The notes beneath the pieces were generated by a model. The model was not told the DNA's origin, did no database searches, and was given only the letters and a program-made list of their open reading frames with translations. A program made the position numbers and the translations under genes. DNA of 64,000 nucleotides from Mytilus californianus (lineage: Eukaryota > Mollusca > Bivalvia > Mytilida > Mytilidae). The stretch lies in contig NW_026262734.1 of the NCBI RefSeq assembly GCF_021869535.1, forward strand, positions 92,261,285-92,325,284, given 5' to 3'. Shown one piece after another: positions 12,773-25,126 of the stretch (within the stretch, counting starts at the first letter, position 1; every line of letters begins with the position of its first letter).

Positions 12773-15240
12773 CATTCGACATCTGACATTGGCCATAATG
12801 GAAATTATTCATAAAGAAAAATCGTGAGGTTTTAATCCCTTTATTTTTTTCGTTCTTTCTTAGAGGATTAAAAGAAAAAAAAAAAAACGAATAATTTGAT
12901 CACATTCTATATCCGAGTTCAATACAAAGAACCAGATCAAATGCAAATACTACAATTAAAAAAAAAAACAAAAAAAAACCATATCAAGTTAAAAATATTT
13001 TTTTATTAAGCTGTCAGATCATCAACACATTGAACATTTTGTCTAAAATTGGTCAGTGCTAGGACATTTAACGATTGGTATAGTCTACCTCATTTATAAT
13101 GGCCAGCTTAAGTTAGCCGTTACATAAAATTGACTTTGATATTGAATTAACAACATTTTCACAAATACTTGACAGAAACCACAACGAGACAACTTTCCGA
13201 ACGGGGTGCTCCCGTAGACTAAATTTAGCGCCATTTATTTTAAAAGACGTGTTGATATTGGAACGTGTTAATCACGTGTTAATTTCACAGATTGTAGTCT
13301 GCTTTGGACAAATAAAAAAGTACCCTGAAGGTCATTTTGTGGTTGCTAAAATTTCAATAAAACCGAACACTTTCAACTGTTACAACGAAACCACAATAGC
13401 CATGACGATAGAAAATATAAAGATGACTTTACACTTTTCATTTTGAATTGTGGCATGCAACTGTACGTGATGTAATTTTTTTCCTCTCAAATACGCAGAC
13501 GGCCATTTCATTTTAAGTCTAATAAAGAATCAAATCAAATCTATATTTTATTCTTTCTTAAAATACATTTTCATATAAAAAATACATTATTGCACTACAA
13601 AAAAATAAGATCAGAGTATAAAAACAGTTTTTTCCATTAATGTACACATGAAATTATGATCTGTTAATTTGCAAAATAATGAAAATGCATCAAGTGGCTG
13701 TTGTTCATTTCTGTCGTACCGATCCATGAATAGAATTGCGCTTTTAACTCCAATTCCACAAAGACCGTGATTGTATGTCCAAAGAACATTATTTTTGTGT
13801 CATCAGAAGATCCAAATGTATTGTATTTTAATCAATTACCCATTCCCGTATTATCGTAGACATAAATTCAATTACAATTTTATGTAGCCATTTTGAAATA
13901 TCAACACTCTAAATCCCAATAGACGGACGGCCTATTTGAAATTGATGCTAAAACTTTGGTCAATTGTATCTAATGTTTCGCTATTGTTCCATTTCATGTA
14001 AAACTATTAGCGCCACCTCTCACGAGACCGCTGTCGTCTGCTAAATCATATCGGACCGTCTGCTCGGTAACAGAAGAGCGACCATTGCTTTTAATTTTCC
14101 ATTTCGATTGTCATTGAGAAAAATAATCGTAAACAAGGGGGTTTATTTACTTTTTGCCATCATTTAAAGCACTTAGTTTTTAAAGAAATTACATGAATTT
14201 AACCAATGGTAATTCTCCCACGAGGCAACTAGTAAAAGTAATGTTCGTTTGATATATAAACAGAAATAATTATTATATGGTCTCAAAGGAAGTATTGGTA
14301 TATACATATTATTATATATCTCCGTCAGATTATCTATATAAAGACTACCCGTTTTCGGACTTTGCCTACGTAAATAAGACGACTTTATGAACAAAATATA
14401 CATGTTGGGGTCAAAATACGTTTTTCGATGAAAGACAACATAGAATAATTTCTTAATCGCACGACGAATTCAGAATCACGAAACATCTGAAAACTGCACC
14501 CAAATACACAAAAACGTAGAAAATGTGACGACCGTTCACTGAACCGGTAGTTGACCAGGCATTTAGAAATACGAGTCTAGGGTTGTTGTTAGCGTTTCTG
14601 GATATCTTAACCCCCTCCCCCCATATTATACAATACCGTCTTACAGAATAGAATGGTAACACTTTTGCAGTAACCGAAAGCAAGCTCAAAGTACGTCTAC
14701 TTCGAAAATGAAATTGTGCATTCTTCCACTGTAATATCGGTCAATGTTCTTTGAAAATTTCATTTAGTAACGTCAAGAACATTGTAGAGTTACTGAGTGC
14801 TGAATTAGTAAAAAAAATATCAAAATATTGAAATAAAAAAGTATATGAATCAAGGTGTTTCTAATCAAATCGCGGGTGCTTAAATATCAATCTTTTAATG
14901 AATTATTAAAAGAATCGTAGTACTACATGCAAATGATATCGAAATTCTTAATTAAATATTTTAATAGTAAAACAAAACAACCTGTCCTTTAAAATATTAG
15001 ACATTACTGCAAACATGTTCATTGCAACTGTGAATAAATAAACTCAGGAGGAGAAACCCACTGCTAATAACAGGGGTTTTAACGACCTTGACTACACATG
15101 AGGGTCTTGCACGGTCATTTGGTTGTAGTAAGCCACCTGAACATGCATCTCCTTTGGGATTTTTTTTTATAAAAAAATGGTAAACGTCCATTGGCAAATA
15201 TAGTATTAATATTAAGGTAAATTACATATTGTTGTCATAT

Positions 15241-15480
15241 GAACAAACGCTGAAGTGTCCTTCAAAGAATTGCACACTAAGCCGGGGAATCAGCTGTAAT
15301 GTCCCTGTTCCAACCGGACGTGGCTATGTATTAAACACCCCGCACAATCAACGAACTACTTCCTCAGCATCGGGTTAAATACCGGATGATAGTCCATTTT
15401 GAGAAAAGTTATAAGTAATTTCAAAAGATACTTATAAAGTAAATATTATCTTAAGCCTTCATGAAGGTTAGTCGAAGATA
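15241..15480. repeat. Dispersed repeat (family C-related 3' part)
   Basis: Contains 'tgtccctgttccaaccggacgtgg' style sequence, 'acaccccgcacaatcaacga' and 'taccggatgatagtcca', closely matched at 29470-29600. Non-coding. Confidence 0.55.
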
Positions 15481-15514
15481 CACGAACATCTAGATTTATT
15501 GTAGAAAAAAGTAG

Positions 15515-15800
15515 CTGTGGTATGATTGGCAATGAGACAATTACCCACTAGCGACTAAAGGATGTGGATGCTAGTATTTATAGGTCACCATATGTCCTTC
15601 AACAATGAGCAAAACACATACTGTATTATAATCTTTAAAAGGTCACGACAGAACAAAAATGAAACCATTTAAATAAAGAAAATCAACGGCTTGATTTATG
15701 CTAAAAAAATCCGCCCAACACCCACCAATGACAGACAGCAACCAACGACAGCCACTGAATTACAGGTTCCTGGCTTGGAACAGGCACATAAAGAATATTG
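15515..15800 (+). repeat. Dispersed repeat family A, longer copy
   Basis: Starts TGTGGTATGATTGGCAATGA and runs through the 'aacaatgagcaaa' core to CTGGCTTGGAACAGGCACAT. It gives the fuller 3' end of the family, which helps delimit the nested insertion at 42.2 kb. Confidence 0.75.
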
Positions 15801-15992
15801 CTGGGTTAATATGGTGTACCCTTTTAACAAATTGATCTTGAATCTTAACATTTCTATGTTATATACGATACTTTGCAGTAATGTTTATATACCACCGAAT
15901 TTGTAACAGATCCAAACTGTCTTAAAGGAAAATAGTTTATATCTAAGACTTTCCAAATAATTTCAATATCTTACTTAAAATATATTATTAGA

Positions 15993-16016
15993 GGGGGGGG
16001 GGGGGGGGGGGGGGGG
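15993..16016. repeat. G24 homopolymer
   Basis: Uninterrupted run of 24 G. Possibly a solo end of the poly-G MITE type, but no matching inverted end was found. Confidence 0.9.
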
Positions 16017-16500
16017 CCTTAATAGTAGTCTTAATATAATATCCTTATACGAGAGTAGGCAAATGTTATTCGTTAATCCTCATTTAAAAAACCAAATTAA
16101 GCATTTTTTTTGCAACAAGCTTCGTAGTATGGAAAGAGAGTTAACTCTGGCTGATTTTAGAAGTTGTCATTCCACTGAAATTATATCGAAGCTTAGGTTT
16201 TGTGCAGATATAAGATCAAGTATGTGATTCGGTGTAGTTAAAGTATGGAGTCACGTTTTTCTGAATAGACATGTATCAAATATAACATGCATGAGGTAAA
16301 AGTTGCATAATGAAGCAATGATGTTACATTTCAGAAAATAAGGAAAAGACATTTGCAATCCTCAGTTCAATCTGTGGTTTCATTATTCCCAGCATAAAGA
16401 GGATGGTAAACAAAATATATACCGTTACGATCTGCTTGGAGAACATTTGTCTATGTGAAAGAATATCCGGTAGTAAAACCATGGCAAATAGGGGCATCGG

Positions 16501-16650
16501 TTGACCTGTATCTGGGATGAACAAATAGGCGAACACGACCGTTCGGAAAGTTGACCTGTATCTGGGATGTACAAATACGCGAACACGGCCGTTCGGAAGG
16601 TTGACCTGTATCTGGGATGCACAAATACGCGAACATGTCTGTTCGAAATG
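16501..16650. repeat. Tandem repeat, three 50-bp units
   Basis: TTGACCTGTATCTGGGATG starts at 16501, 16551 and 16601; each unit continues with 'acaaatacgcgaacacg.ccgttcgga'. The unit length is not a multiple of three, so open frames through it drift and are probably not coding. Confidence 0.95.
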
Positions 16651-16854
16651 TGACTGTTAAACCCAATGTCTTGTATATGAGAAGAGTACCACACTCTGTG
16701 CACTTAATAATTTATTGCAACAACGTTTCACGTTTCCTTAACTTGTATGTTACAAAACAAAATTGTGAAATAATCTTTTTCTAGTGACATTATAAACAAT
16801 TAAAAAAAAAACTGTACGAAAGTAATCATTTAACTCAAGAACGTCGGTGTACGT

Positions 16855-17430
16855 GCTTGATTGATTGGTGTTTGCTTAACGTCCAGTGGCAAACATTTAA
16901 TGCATAGTCACGAAAAGAACATATAAACAGTAAATCCATGGGTATATGCGGTGTACGGCGTGACGATCAGGAAGAAGGGATATTTTTAATTGTCGCCGGA
17001 AAATGAGGGCAAGTGTGAAATTTTTTACCTTGCAACAGGCCACTTTTACGGACCAATCAAAGAGTTGTTGCAATGTTTATGGAGGGAGAGTATTAAACTG
17101 TTTGCATGTTCAAAAAAAAAAAAAAATGCAACAACTCTTTGATCAATTTCTCGGTTAACAGTCGGAAATTTTATATTTTAGTTCAAGTTGAATGAAGACA
17201 TACACTGCTCTGGATTTGAGCTTTTTAGCCAGCCCCACTTGGTACATTCAAAACTTTATATGACAGAAATACTGATATTAGATTCATTGATTGTTGCTTG
17301 CTTAACAGCCGGTGATTGTTTTCCATATATATTCAGGATGAGAACAAATAAACAATTGATCCCATAAAAAGGTTCTGTAAAGCGACCGACTGTTACAAAG
17401 GATGGAAAACTCCCAGGCGTGACTGTCAAA
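16855..17430. repeat. Dispersed repeat family C, two partial copies
   Basis: TTGCTTAACGTCCAGTGGCAAA near 16870, AAAGAGTTGTTGCAATGTTT near 17055, and a second 'gattgttgcttgcttaacagcc' start near 17285. The same ordered blocks occur at 29280-29460. Non-coding. Confidence 0.6.
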
Positions 17431-18719
17431 GGGCACATTTTGCATTGATGTTGCTCCGTAATTTTAGAATCTCACCAGATGCAGATCCAGGACTATGAAA
17501 AAAAAAGAGTGGGGTGAAAACTAGACAGCGTTTGGAGTAGAACATTTAAAAAGCCTATGCATTAACTATGTAAGTGGACCCCCCTAAACCCGCCCCTGTT
17601 TCCACATGGGTTTTAACAGTTGGAAGGGGCACGTCCAGTGCTGAAGAATTTCTTAAGCCCATCCAAACTTTTGGGTTGGTAGTATAGAAGTACAAAAAGA
17701 GTTGCGTAAAAGGCAGATGCAAATGTCAAGGTACCGTATTTATATTTTATATAAAACTAGTAAGCAACTTTGAAAAGATTTTCTTAACGATGACTACACC
17801 TTAAGTCGAAATTTGTTTTTGATAAACTATCTTTTTTTGTAAGTAGGATCGACAATGGCAACTAACATAATCGGGTTAGCATACAAAGGAGCGTAACTCT
17901 TGAATGAAAAGAAGGTATTGAAGGGGAGAAAACTCTACAAGGCCTATTTAGGCATATAACCAAATATGTAAAATCTACCTTATTTGACCCCAGTTTTATT
18001 TTTAGCAATGAGTTAAATGTTCATTTTCATAAAATGTTTGTTACCATTTGAAGGGTTTATTGACTGATGTGTCACTTGAGTGTAATGTGAAATGTGTATT
18101 TAATCGATTAATGTATAGACAACGATTTAAATTGTTTTGTACATATTTATTAACAAGGTAGTAAGTGCACCGACCGACATAAAAAGAGATTTTCCATTGA
18201 TTATTTAATGAATGTCTTTGAAGGTTGGGTATAAAGAAAAAAGTTTATTATAATTAAAAGAATAAGGCAGATATATTGACCCTGTCTTAAATTAACTTGT
18301 TTTATGTTTTGTGTCACAAATCAAATGCAAAAAAATCGTTCTATTTTGTATAATTTTAAGAACAAACATACACATGTATAAAATGTCAACTTGGAGCATC
18401 GATTGAAATCTGATTTATTGTTAAAGACATGTTCTTATCTCCTGTGTTCAGTTGTTGGACTGTCACTCTATTTGCATATAACTTGTGACAATTATAGACA
18501 GAAATATGATCTTGGCATTTTTCTGAATTCTTTATAGAAAAAAAATATGTTACTTCAATTTTATTTGAATAACTATTTTGTTCTTTTGTAGATAAAACTC
18601 CGACAAGTTTTCTGGAATTGTTACCATTTTCGTTTTCATAATGTTGTATGTTAAATTTGGATTGAGTTTATATTGTCACCTTGGAAACATTTTACATTTT
18701 TTAAACAATGGTTCAACAA

Positions 18720-19045
18720 AGAAATACAAAGAAACTAAAGACCGAGCCACAAGAACCCCATTCAAAAATGGAGATGATCTCAGGAACTCCGGAATGGTAG
18801 ACAGAGCTTGATCCACTAGTAGCACGCGCCATGTTGATCATGACAAGTTCAAATTTGATGAAAACGTCTCATTTAGTGACGTTATATTGGTGGAAAAGAC
18901 GACTGGATTGTTATTACGACAGTTGAACACATTAGTGGTCATCTGTGACATAACAATGCCATAACGGTCAACAAAACTTTCATAGCGTCCATAAACTTTC
19001 GAAGGAATGATCCTAACGTAACTACTTGGAACTACTGACCATTAT
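18720..19045 (-). pseudogene. Truncated PLE fragment with 3' tail
   Basis: Right part (about 18930-19045) matches the last ~100 bases of the PLE ORF (CCATAACGGTCAAC, GCGTCCATAAACTTTCGAAG); left part (18720-18820) matches the 3' tail (ACTAAAGACCGAGCCACAAG, GATGATCTCAGGAACTCCGG). It lies in the same orientation as, and directly downstream of, the larger PLE, giving a partial tandem. Such tandem or inverted copies are known for PLEs. Confidence 0.6.
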
Positions 19046-19069
19046 ATCATAACATGAACACGGTAGTAT

Positions 19070-19370
19070 AAAAGAGGGACGAAAGATACCAGAGGGACAG
19101 TCAAACTCATAGATCGAAAACAAACTGACAACGTCATGGCCAAAAATAAAAAGACAAACAGACAAATAATAGTACAGATGACACAACATAGAAAACTAAA
19201 GACTAAGCAACACGAACCCCACCAAAAACTGGGGGTGATCTCAGATGCTCCGGAAGGGTAAGCAGATCCTGCTCCACATGTGGCACCCGTCGAGTTGCTT
19301 ATGTTATTACAAATCCGGTAAATAGTCTAATTCGGTAAGTCACATTCGTGAAAAGGGAAGGGTATTGTAG
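19070..19370 (-). mobile_element. PLE 3' non-coding tail
   Basis: Non-coding DNA between the ORF stop and the end of homology shared with the solo tails at 6785-7010 and 42211-42500. Key blocks: GACGAAAGATACCA, ACGTCATGGCC, CGAACCCCACC, GGAAGGGTAAGCAGATCCTG. Confidence 0.75.
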
Positions 19371-21709
19371 TTACGACATAAGGAACATATCCGATATCAT
19401 CTGTGAAACGGTTATTCCATAACGGTCAACCAACTCGTGATGGCGTCCGTAAAATTTACGAAGGGATGACTTCAACTTCACCATTTGGAACTCTTGGTTT
19501 AATAGCTTCCTTGTGAGCAGCAATCCTCTATCAAGGAAATCATGATAGGAAACACAAGCCCGGGAATATCGTATCAATTGGGAGATATATACTCCGTATG
19601 CAGGCGCTGCTGGAATGTTGCTACATAGAAATGGAAAGTTCACAATTGGGAAGCTGAAATCATCTCTTTTGTCGTAAAGTTTTGTTTTCAACCGACCCTC
19701 ATTGTCAATTTCTAGATGTAAGTCAAGATATGAGGCAGACTTAACTGTATCTGTAGTATCCTTTATCTCTAGTTCGATGGGATAGATTCGTTCAACATAG
19801 TCACCAAATTTTGTATTATTTAGTGAGAGAACATCATCTATATAGCGGAACGTAGAGTTAAAGGATATTGCTAACTTCTTATCTCTCTTCCTAAGAAGCT
19901 CCTGTATGAAGTCAGCCTCAAATAATAAAAAAACAAGTCGGCAAGAAGAGGGGCACAATTGGTTCCCATTGGAATTCCGACAGTCTGTTGAAAAACACGT
20001 CCTCCAAACGTAACAAATATGTTGTCAATCAAGAAATCAAGCATCTTGATAATGTCAGTTTCAGAGAATTTTTTGTTTGAATCAGAGTGATTCTTTACAA
20101 AGATGGATTTATCCCTCCCCAAGACAAGATACTTGTATCTACGTTCGCCATTCTTTTTAATGAAACAAAGTAATACCAACTCTTTCAATTTGTCTTTTAG
20201 TTTGGAATGGGGAATACTAGTGTAAAGTGAAGAAAAGTCAAATGTTTTAATACTATTGCAAGATGAGAGAGTCTTAGATTGTATGTACTCTAAAAGATCT
20301 TTGGAATTTTTTAGTATCCACATCTGATTCACGCCACCTCTAGAATAGGCAGTTTCACAAAAACTTTGGAGCCCGGTTTTGATTGCTGATAAAATAGATG
20401 TTAATAATTTAGAAAGAGGTTTCGTGGAGCACTTGGAAGACCCAGCAATATACCGTTGTTTGTAAGGACACTTATGTAGTTTAGGTATCCAATACAATGA
20501 TGGAAGATCCAGTTCTTCGTCTTTGGTTGAAATTCCAAAGGAACATAGAACAGACCTATGATTATCTAGAATTTCCTCTTTGGTAAGTGTCGTGAGGGTA
20601 TATGTTGAGTTTCCAAGTGAATTGTCAATACCTAATTCATTTATCAAGCAGTTTATGTAATGATATTTACACACAAAAACGATGTTGTTTGGGGCTTTAT
20701 CTGCGGGGACAACAACATATTTGTCACGGAGGTAGGACAAATGTTTTGCAACATTTGGGTCTTTAAAAATTGATGTAGCGTGGGTATTGATATGTCCATT
20801 TAGTTTCTTAATTCGGATTTGTATCAACGACCTTACAGCCTTAATCCCTTCAGAAAGAGTATCTACGTCTTCTTTCTCGCGTTTAGCCCATTGCCTGGCA
20901 TAATCCTCGACTGAATCCATCAGTATTTTGAAGTTGTATTTCCAATTGATGGATTTAAGCTCACGATATTTCGGACCTTTGGATAACAAATTTCGCAGGG
21001 AAGTGTTATCGACAATGTTGAGGTCTCCGGTAATAACGTGGCCAGCCGGATTATATGTGAATTGGGAACTAGCACAGGTGCAATCAGGAGGTTTAGACTT
21101 GAAGTCGTCAATGTTGAGATCCTGCAAAACGTGTTTGTAATTGAAAATTTTAGTTGCAATTGGTTTGGTATAGGTATAAGAAATTATTGGTACAGACTGA
21201 TCTTTAAAAAAAGGAGGTATTTTCGACTGAACTAATTTATGATGAAGGATATTGCCTAAGTTGACGCCATCGAGACCTTTGTTGGCAAAGGAAAGTTTAA
21301 GAAAAGATCTTTTCTCTTTTTCATCTTTTCCAATGCGAACTGGTTTGAAAAGTCTGTGACTTGCAATATCCGAAATAATAGCTGTAAGTTTGTATTGGTT
21401 TGAATGAGGGTTTGTAACAGTGGTTTCCAAACATAAATTGAACAGAGAATGAAGTTTTGAAAGGGGTAATGAATACAGTTTCGTGCGAATGTGATGAATA
21501 CCTAACGGCTTTTGTATAAATGGCAGCAAGTCATTAATAGAGACATCATGCAAAGTAGGTGATGTATAATGACGATGACCATGACTGCGTCTACGTCGAG
21601 GAGTAGAGTTGAAAATATTCATCACATTCACCGAGCTACAGGAAGGACTAGATAGAATACCTATACCATCAATTTTGTCCTTGCAACCATATGGTGTCGC
21701 AGTTCCCAA
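19371..21709 (-). pseudogene. Penelope-like reverse transcriptase ORF, one frameshift, no endonuclease domain
   Basis: Two overlapping minus-strand frames (21709-19871 and 19958-19371) make one reverse transcriptase broken by a shift near 19925-19940, in an A/T-rich stretch. Ordered RT motifs: YVVVPADKAPNNIVFV; PSLYWIPKLHK; KTFDFSSLYTSIP (motif A); VGIPMGTNCAPLLADLF (motif B); then, in the second frame, FRYIDDVLSLNN (catalytic YxDD, motif C), SYLDLHLEIDN and KLYDKRDDFSFPIVNFP. These are characteristic of Penelope-like RTs. An upstream HVITGDLNIV block is also conserved in related bivalve copies as I recall them. No GIY-YIG endonuclease is visible at either end: the frame stops just after FYGRHHELVDRYGI, and the N-terminus is basic (TPRRRRSHGHRHY). 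A stop lies four codons upstream of the first open codon; the first in-frame ATG is at 21622. Nearly full length, hence young, but inactive as sequenced unless the shift is an error. Confidence 0.85.
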
Positions 21710-21879
21710 TTGTCGAATCCATTAGTCCTCTTTTTGTCTACGGAGAGGCGTTGCAAGTTGAGGATTGTTAGTCTTGTGGTATATTTACACAGACAAAACT
21801 TTACATATTACTCCTTTCAAACAAACACAAATTGGTGCCTTGTCAATTAAATGAGCGACTAGATGATTTTATCTCATTT

Positions 21880-22930
21880 ACATTTTATTGTAGTAAACCC
21901 AGGATTGATCAATCTACGAGATAAAAGTATTGGAAGAATAAATATCAAGTAACACGAAATACCGCATTTGACTTTTCTATCCTTTACACAAGTCTTCCTA
22001 ATTTCACTCAAAAAGACAAGTGGAAAGAATTGGTTCAACTTTGTTTCATAAAATGGAATAGCCAACGTAGATACAAATATCTTGTCTTAGGAAGGGATGA
22101 ATCGTACTTTGTAAAAAAATCACTCTGATTCAAACAAAAATGTCTCTGAAACCGACATTTCGAAAACTACTTGATTTTTTTAATTGACGACATATGTGTT
22201 ACGTTTAGAGGACGTTTTTCAACGAACATTAGGCATCCTCATGTGAACAAACTGTACTGCGCTTCTTGCCGACTTGTTCCTTTTTTCATATGGGTCTGAC
22301 TTCATCCTGGAACTTCTTAAGAAAAATGAAAAAAAAAATGATAGCTTCATCCTTTAACTTTACTTTCCGCTATACAGATGATGTTTTCTCACTAAAAAAT
22401 CAAATTATGGTGACTCTGTTCAACACATCTATCCCATCCAATTTGAAATTATATGTCGATGATACATTTACATTTGTTTTATATCTTGACTTACATATTG
22501 ATAATGCAATGAGGGTCGGGCGAATGCAAAACTTTTCGACATACTGTAAACTTTCGATTTCTATGAAGCAACATTCCTACAGCGCTGCATTTGTATTATA
22601 TATCTTCTAGTTGTTCAGGAGTGGTTTGACAGTTATGGAATATCTGTTTCACATATGACGATGGATATGTTTCAATTGTTGTAACAACAACGCCGTGATC
22701 TTCTATTGAATCTGACATACCTACTAAGATTTTCCACCGGTTTCGTACTTGCATGAGTAACACGACGGGTGTTACATTTGAAGCAGGATCTGCTATCCTT
22801 CTGGGGCACTTGAGATCACCTGGTTTATTTTGGGGTTCGTTTTTGTATTCTGTTTGTCCTTTGTTTGTTTTTGTTTTGCCATGCCGTTGTCAGTTTGATA
22901 TGGAATTATAAATTTGAATAATACTTTAGT
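21880..22930 (+). pseudogene. Decayed plus-strand PLE copy, head to head with the larger copy
   Basis: Plus-strand frames reproduce pieces of the same RT: AFDFSILYTSLPNF (motif A), RRYKYLVLGRDES, FRYTDDVFSLKNQ (Tyr changed to Thr-Asp-Asp context), LYLDLHIDNAMR, then the 3' tail inverted relative to 19070-19370 (GCATGAGTAACACGACGGGT at 22752, TTGGGGTTCGTTTTTG, CATGCCGTTGTCAGTTTG). Many shifts and stops. It starts only about 170 bases from the 5' end of the minus-strand copy, in the opposite direction. This is an older, 5'-truncated insertion. Confidence 0.75.
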
Positions 22931-23373
22931 ATCTCTCGCCTCTCATTTTGGTTTTAAATGCATAGCATTGTTTTTAAAATTCCAAGTTATTGTATTTACT
23001 TTCAGTCTATACGTAAATTGTTTGAGAGAAGGTATCTAAGCTGAAACAAAATAAACTGTGCATGTCGTAAACAGTATACCAAAAACAGGATAAAATTTGT
23101 TTTATTACATAAAAGTTGTTAACATTGTATATATAAATAAAATATGTTAGGAATATATTCAAATGATACAGCAACCCTTAGACATAAAAACACTCAATAC
23201 ATCTAGGTCGTCAGCAAAAGATATCCGGTACAATATGCAAAGCTCTAAATCACAGAACGAAACATCTTTACCTTCATCTATCATATCTATGCAGAAAATT
23301 GAATGATTGCTATTTAAATCAACATAATTTCAAAATATTTAACATATTCAAATGTGCTGGATAACTCTATATA

Positions 23374-24402
23374 TGTTACAGTACAAATTGGAGTTCAGTA
23401 GGGTACAGAATTCCCTTGGTACACATTGGAATTCCAATATCTGCTAGTAAAAACTGAGATATTCAGATTTGGGAATAGGATGATTCTGAATTGTACTTAA
23501 TTTCTTGTAGGACTTAGGCCATTACTAAAAATAAAAGTTAGTATGATTCAGGAATCTACCAGATAACCTTTTAATTCATTAATTCATATTTTAACTGATG
23601 CGCTTTATAATTTTCCAAAATCCTAAATGTCATTGGAAGTAATTTAAATATTGTCTACCAGATAAAAATTTCATTTTTTGTCTTCCGATACAAAATTTAA
23701 CAAAAACATGTTAAATGTTCAATTATGTCTCAGAATAAATACTCAGATTACAATCTTGTTAATTTCCACAAAACTTGTTTCCTTGAACTCAGTTAATAAT
23801 GCCAAGCCAAAATTATTTGCCTATCAAGATACAATTGACCATTCATTAGCAAATATTATCATAAAAGAATAATAAATTACAGAAGTGTATATATTTTGTT
23901 TTTAATCAAGTATTAAAAGTGACATTATATTATATTTATTCTATTTTTCCATTTATAAAAAAACATCAGTAATAATGAGTATCCAAAACATATCCAGTAT
24001 AAGTTGACCTTATAATTACCCAAAATTTGGCAAAATGGAAGTGTTCAACCAAATGAACGTATCTATATATACATTGGTTCAAATGTTCTGAACTACAATT
24101 TCATAGAACATTGGCCATACCTTTTATTTTATATATAGATAAGTTTGAATATATATTAGTTTATTTTATCATAAAGAAAAAAATAAAGATGTCTGTATTT
24201 CTAGTAAATATCTAGTTCAATCAAGGATCATCCTAACGTATCTGGATATTCCAATTTCTTCCAATAGATACTTGTATTTGAATTCTGATTTGTACTGAAT
24301 TATAATTTGATCAGAATTTCAATTTCTACTAATAGATATTGGAGTTCTAATTTGAACAAGAACGATTCTGTATCCGAATGAATTCCAAATTGTACTGTAA
24401 CA
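23374..24402. mobile_element. Non-autonomous DNA element with ~45-bp terminal inverted repeats
   Basis: Left end TGTTACAGTACAAATTGGAG, then TTCAGTAGGGTACAGAATTC; the right end, inverted, reads TGTTACAGTACAATTTGGAA, then TTCATTCGGATACAGAATCG. The interior (about 0.95 kb) repeats degenerate 'ggaattccaatatct' and 'ctaatagatattggagttct' motifs and has no ORF. Target duplication not resolved because both flanks are AT-rich. Superfamily not assigned. Confidence 0.75.
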
Positions 24403-24853
24403 CATAGATTGAGATTACACAAACACAAATAAATGTAAATTAATAATAATAAAAATAAAATAAAAAAAAAGAACAAAACACCACAAATAACTATAATTAC
24501 AGTATGATTGATCGATTAAAATAGTACACGCTATTTTATATACAATATAGCACTACTTTTAATAATTAACAACAACAAAAGACTAACCATGTCATACTAT
24601 AAAAACTACAAATCGTTGTGCAAAACCCAACCATACACGGGTTATTGTATTTCTACAAAATATTATAAAAGAAAGTAATCGCACAATGTTTTTCTCTCTC
24701 AATTTGTTGAAAAATTATACCTTGCTTAACTATCGTTCAGGATTTAAACCCTTTAAAAACTTGTACTTTCATATTGATATACTAGTTTAACCATCGCAAC
24801 TCTTTGATTATTCATATCTAGAATTGGTATGTTATATTTGTGATATTCAATTA

Positions 24854-25126
24854 GGGAGCAAACATTAAACTTCAAGGGGGTGGGGTTAAAGTTTTTTTTC
24901 TGAGTAAATTTATTTAGTTTTTCAACGCTTTCAGTCAAATTATTTTTTTTCAAAATTTAACACTATAAGTAATGGGGAAAATCTGCAATCAGAATATATT
25001 TTTTTTGTCTTCTGCTTGACCAGAATATTTTTTTTCATCTAATTGGGGATCAGAATATTTTTTTTTTAGATAAAACCATACCCCCCCCCCCCCCCCCCCT
25101 TTTGAAGTTAAATAATGGTCGTTCCC
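24854..25126. mobile_element. MITE with G/C-homopolymer inverted repeats and TTA target duplication
   Basis: Left end GGGAGCAAACATTAAACTTC then AAGGGGGTGGGG; right end is C19 then TTTTGAAGTTAAATAATGGT and CGTTCCC. TTA flanks both ends (24851-24853 and 25127-25129). The interior is repeated 'ggatcagaatatttttttt' units. Same design as 7479-7786 with a different core and TIR, so a second family of one type. No ORF. Confidence 0.8.

Larger units (their letters stand above)
8598..15240. other. Largely gene-free stretch
   Basis: AT-rich DNA with a (TA)n run at about 9846-9872, one PLE scrap and a small tandem duplication. Between 13630 and 14090 the minus strand has two short coding-like fragments (one reading NHGLCGIGVKSAILFMDRYD, one reading TEQTVRYDLADDSGLV) without clear splice sites; I could not make a gene of them. 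Confidence 0.45.

Noticed and set aside
16324-16703. Three overlapping minus-strand frames sharing a repeated CIPDTGQ-like peptide
   Set aside because: Produced by the 50-bp tandem repeat, whose unit length shifts frame each copy.
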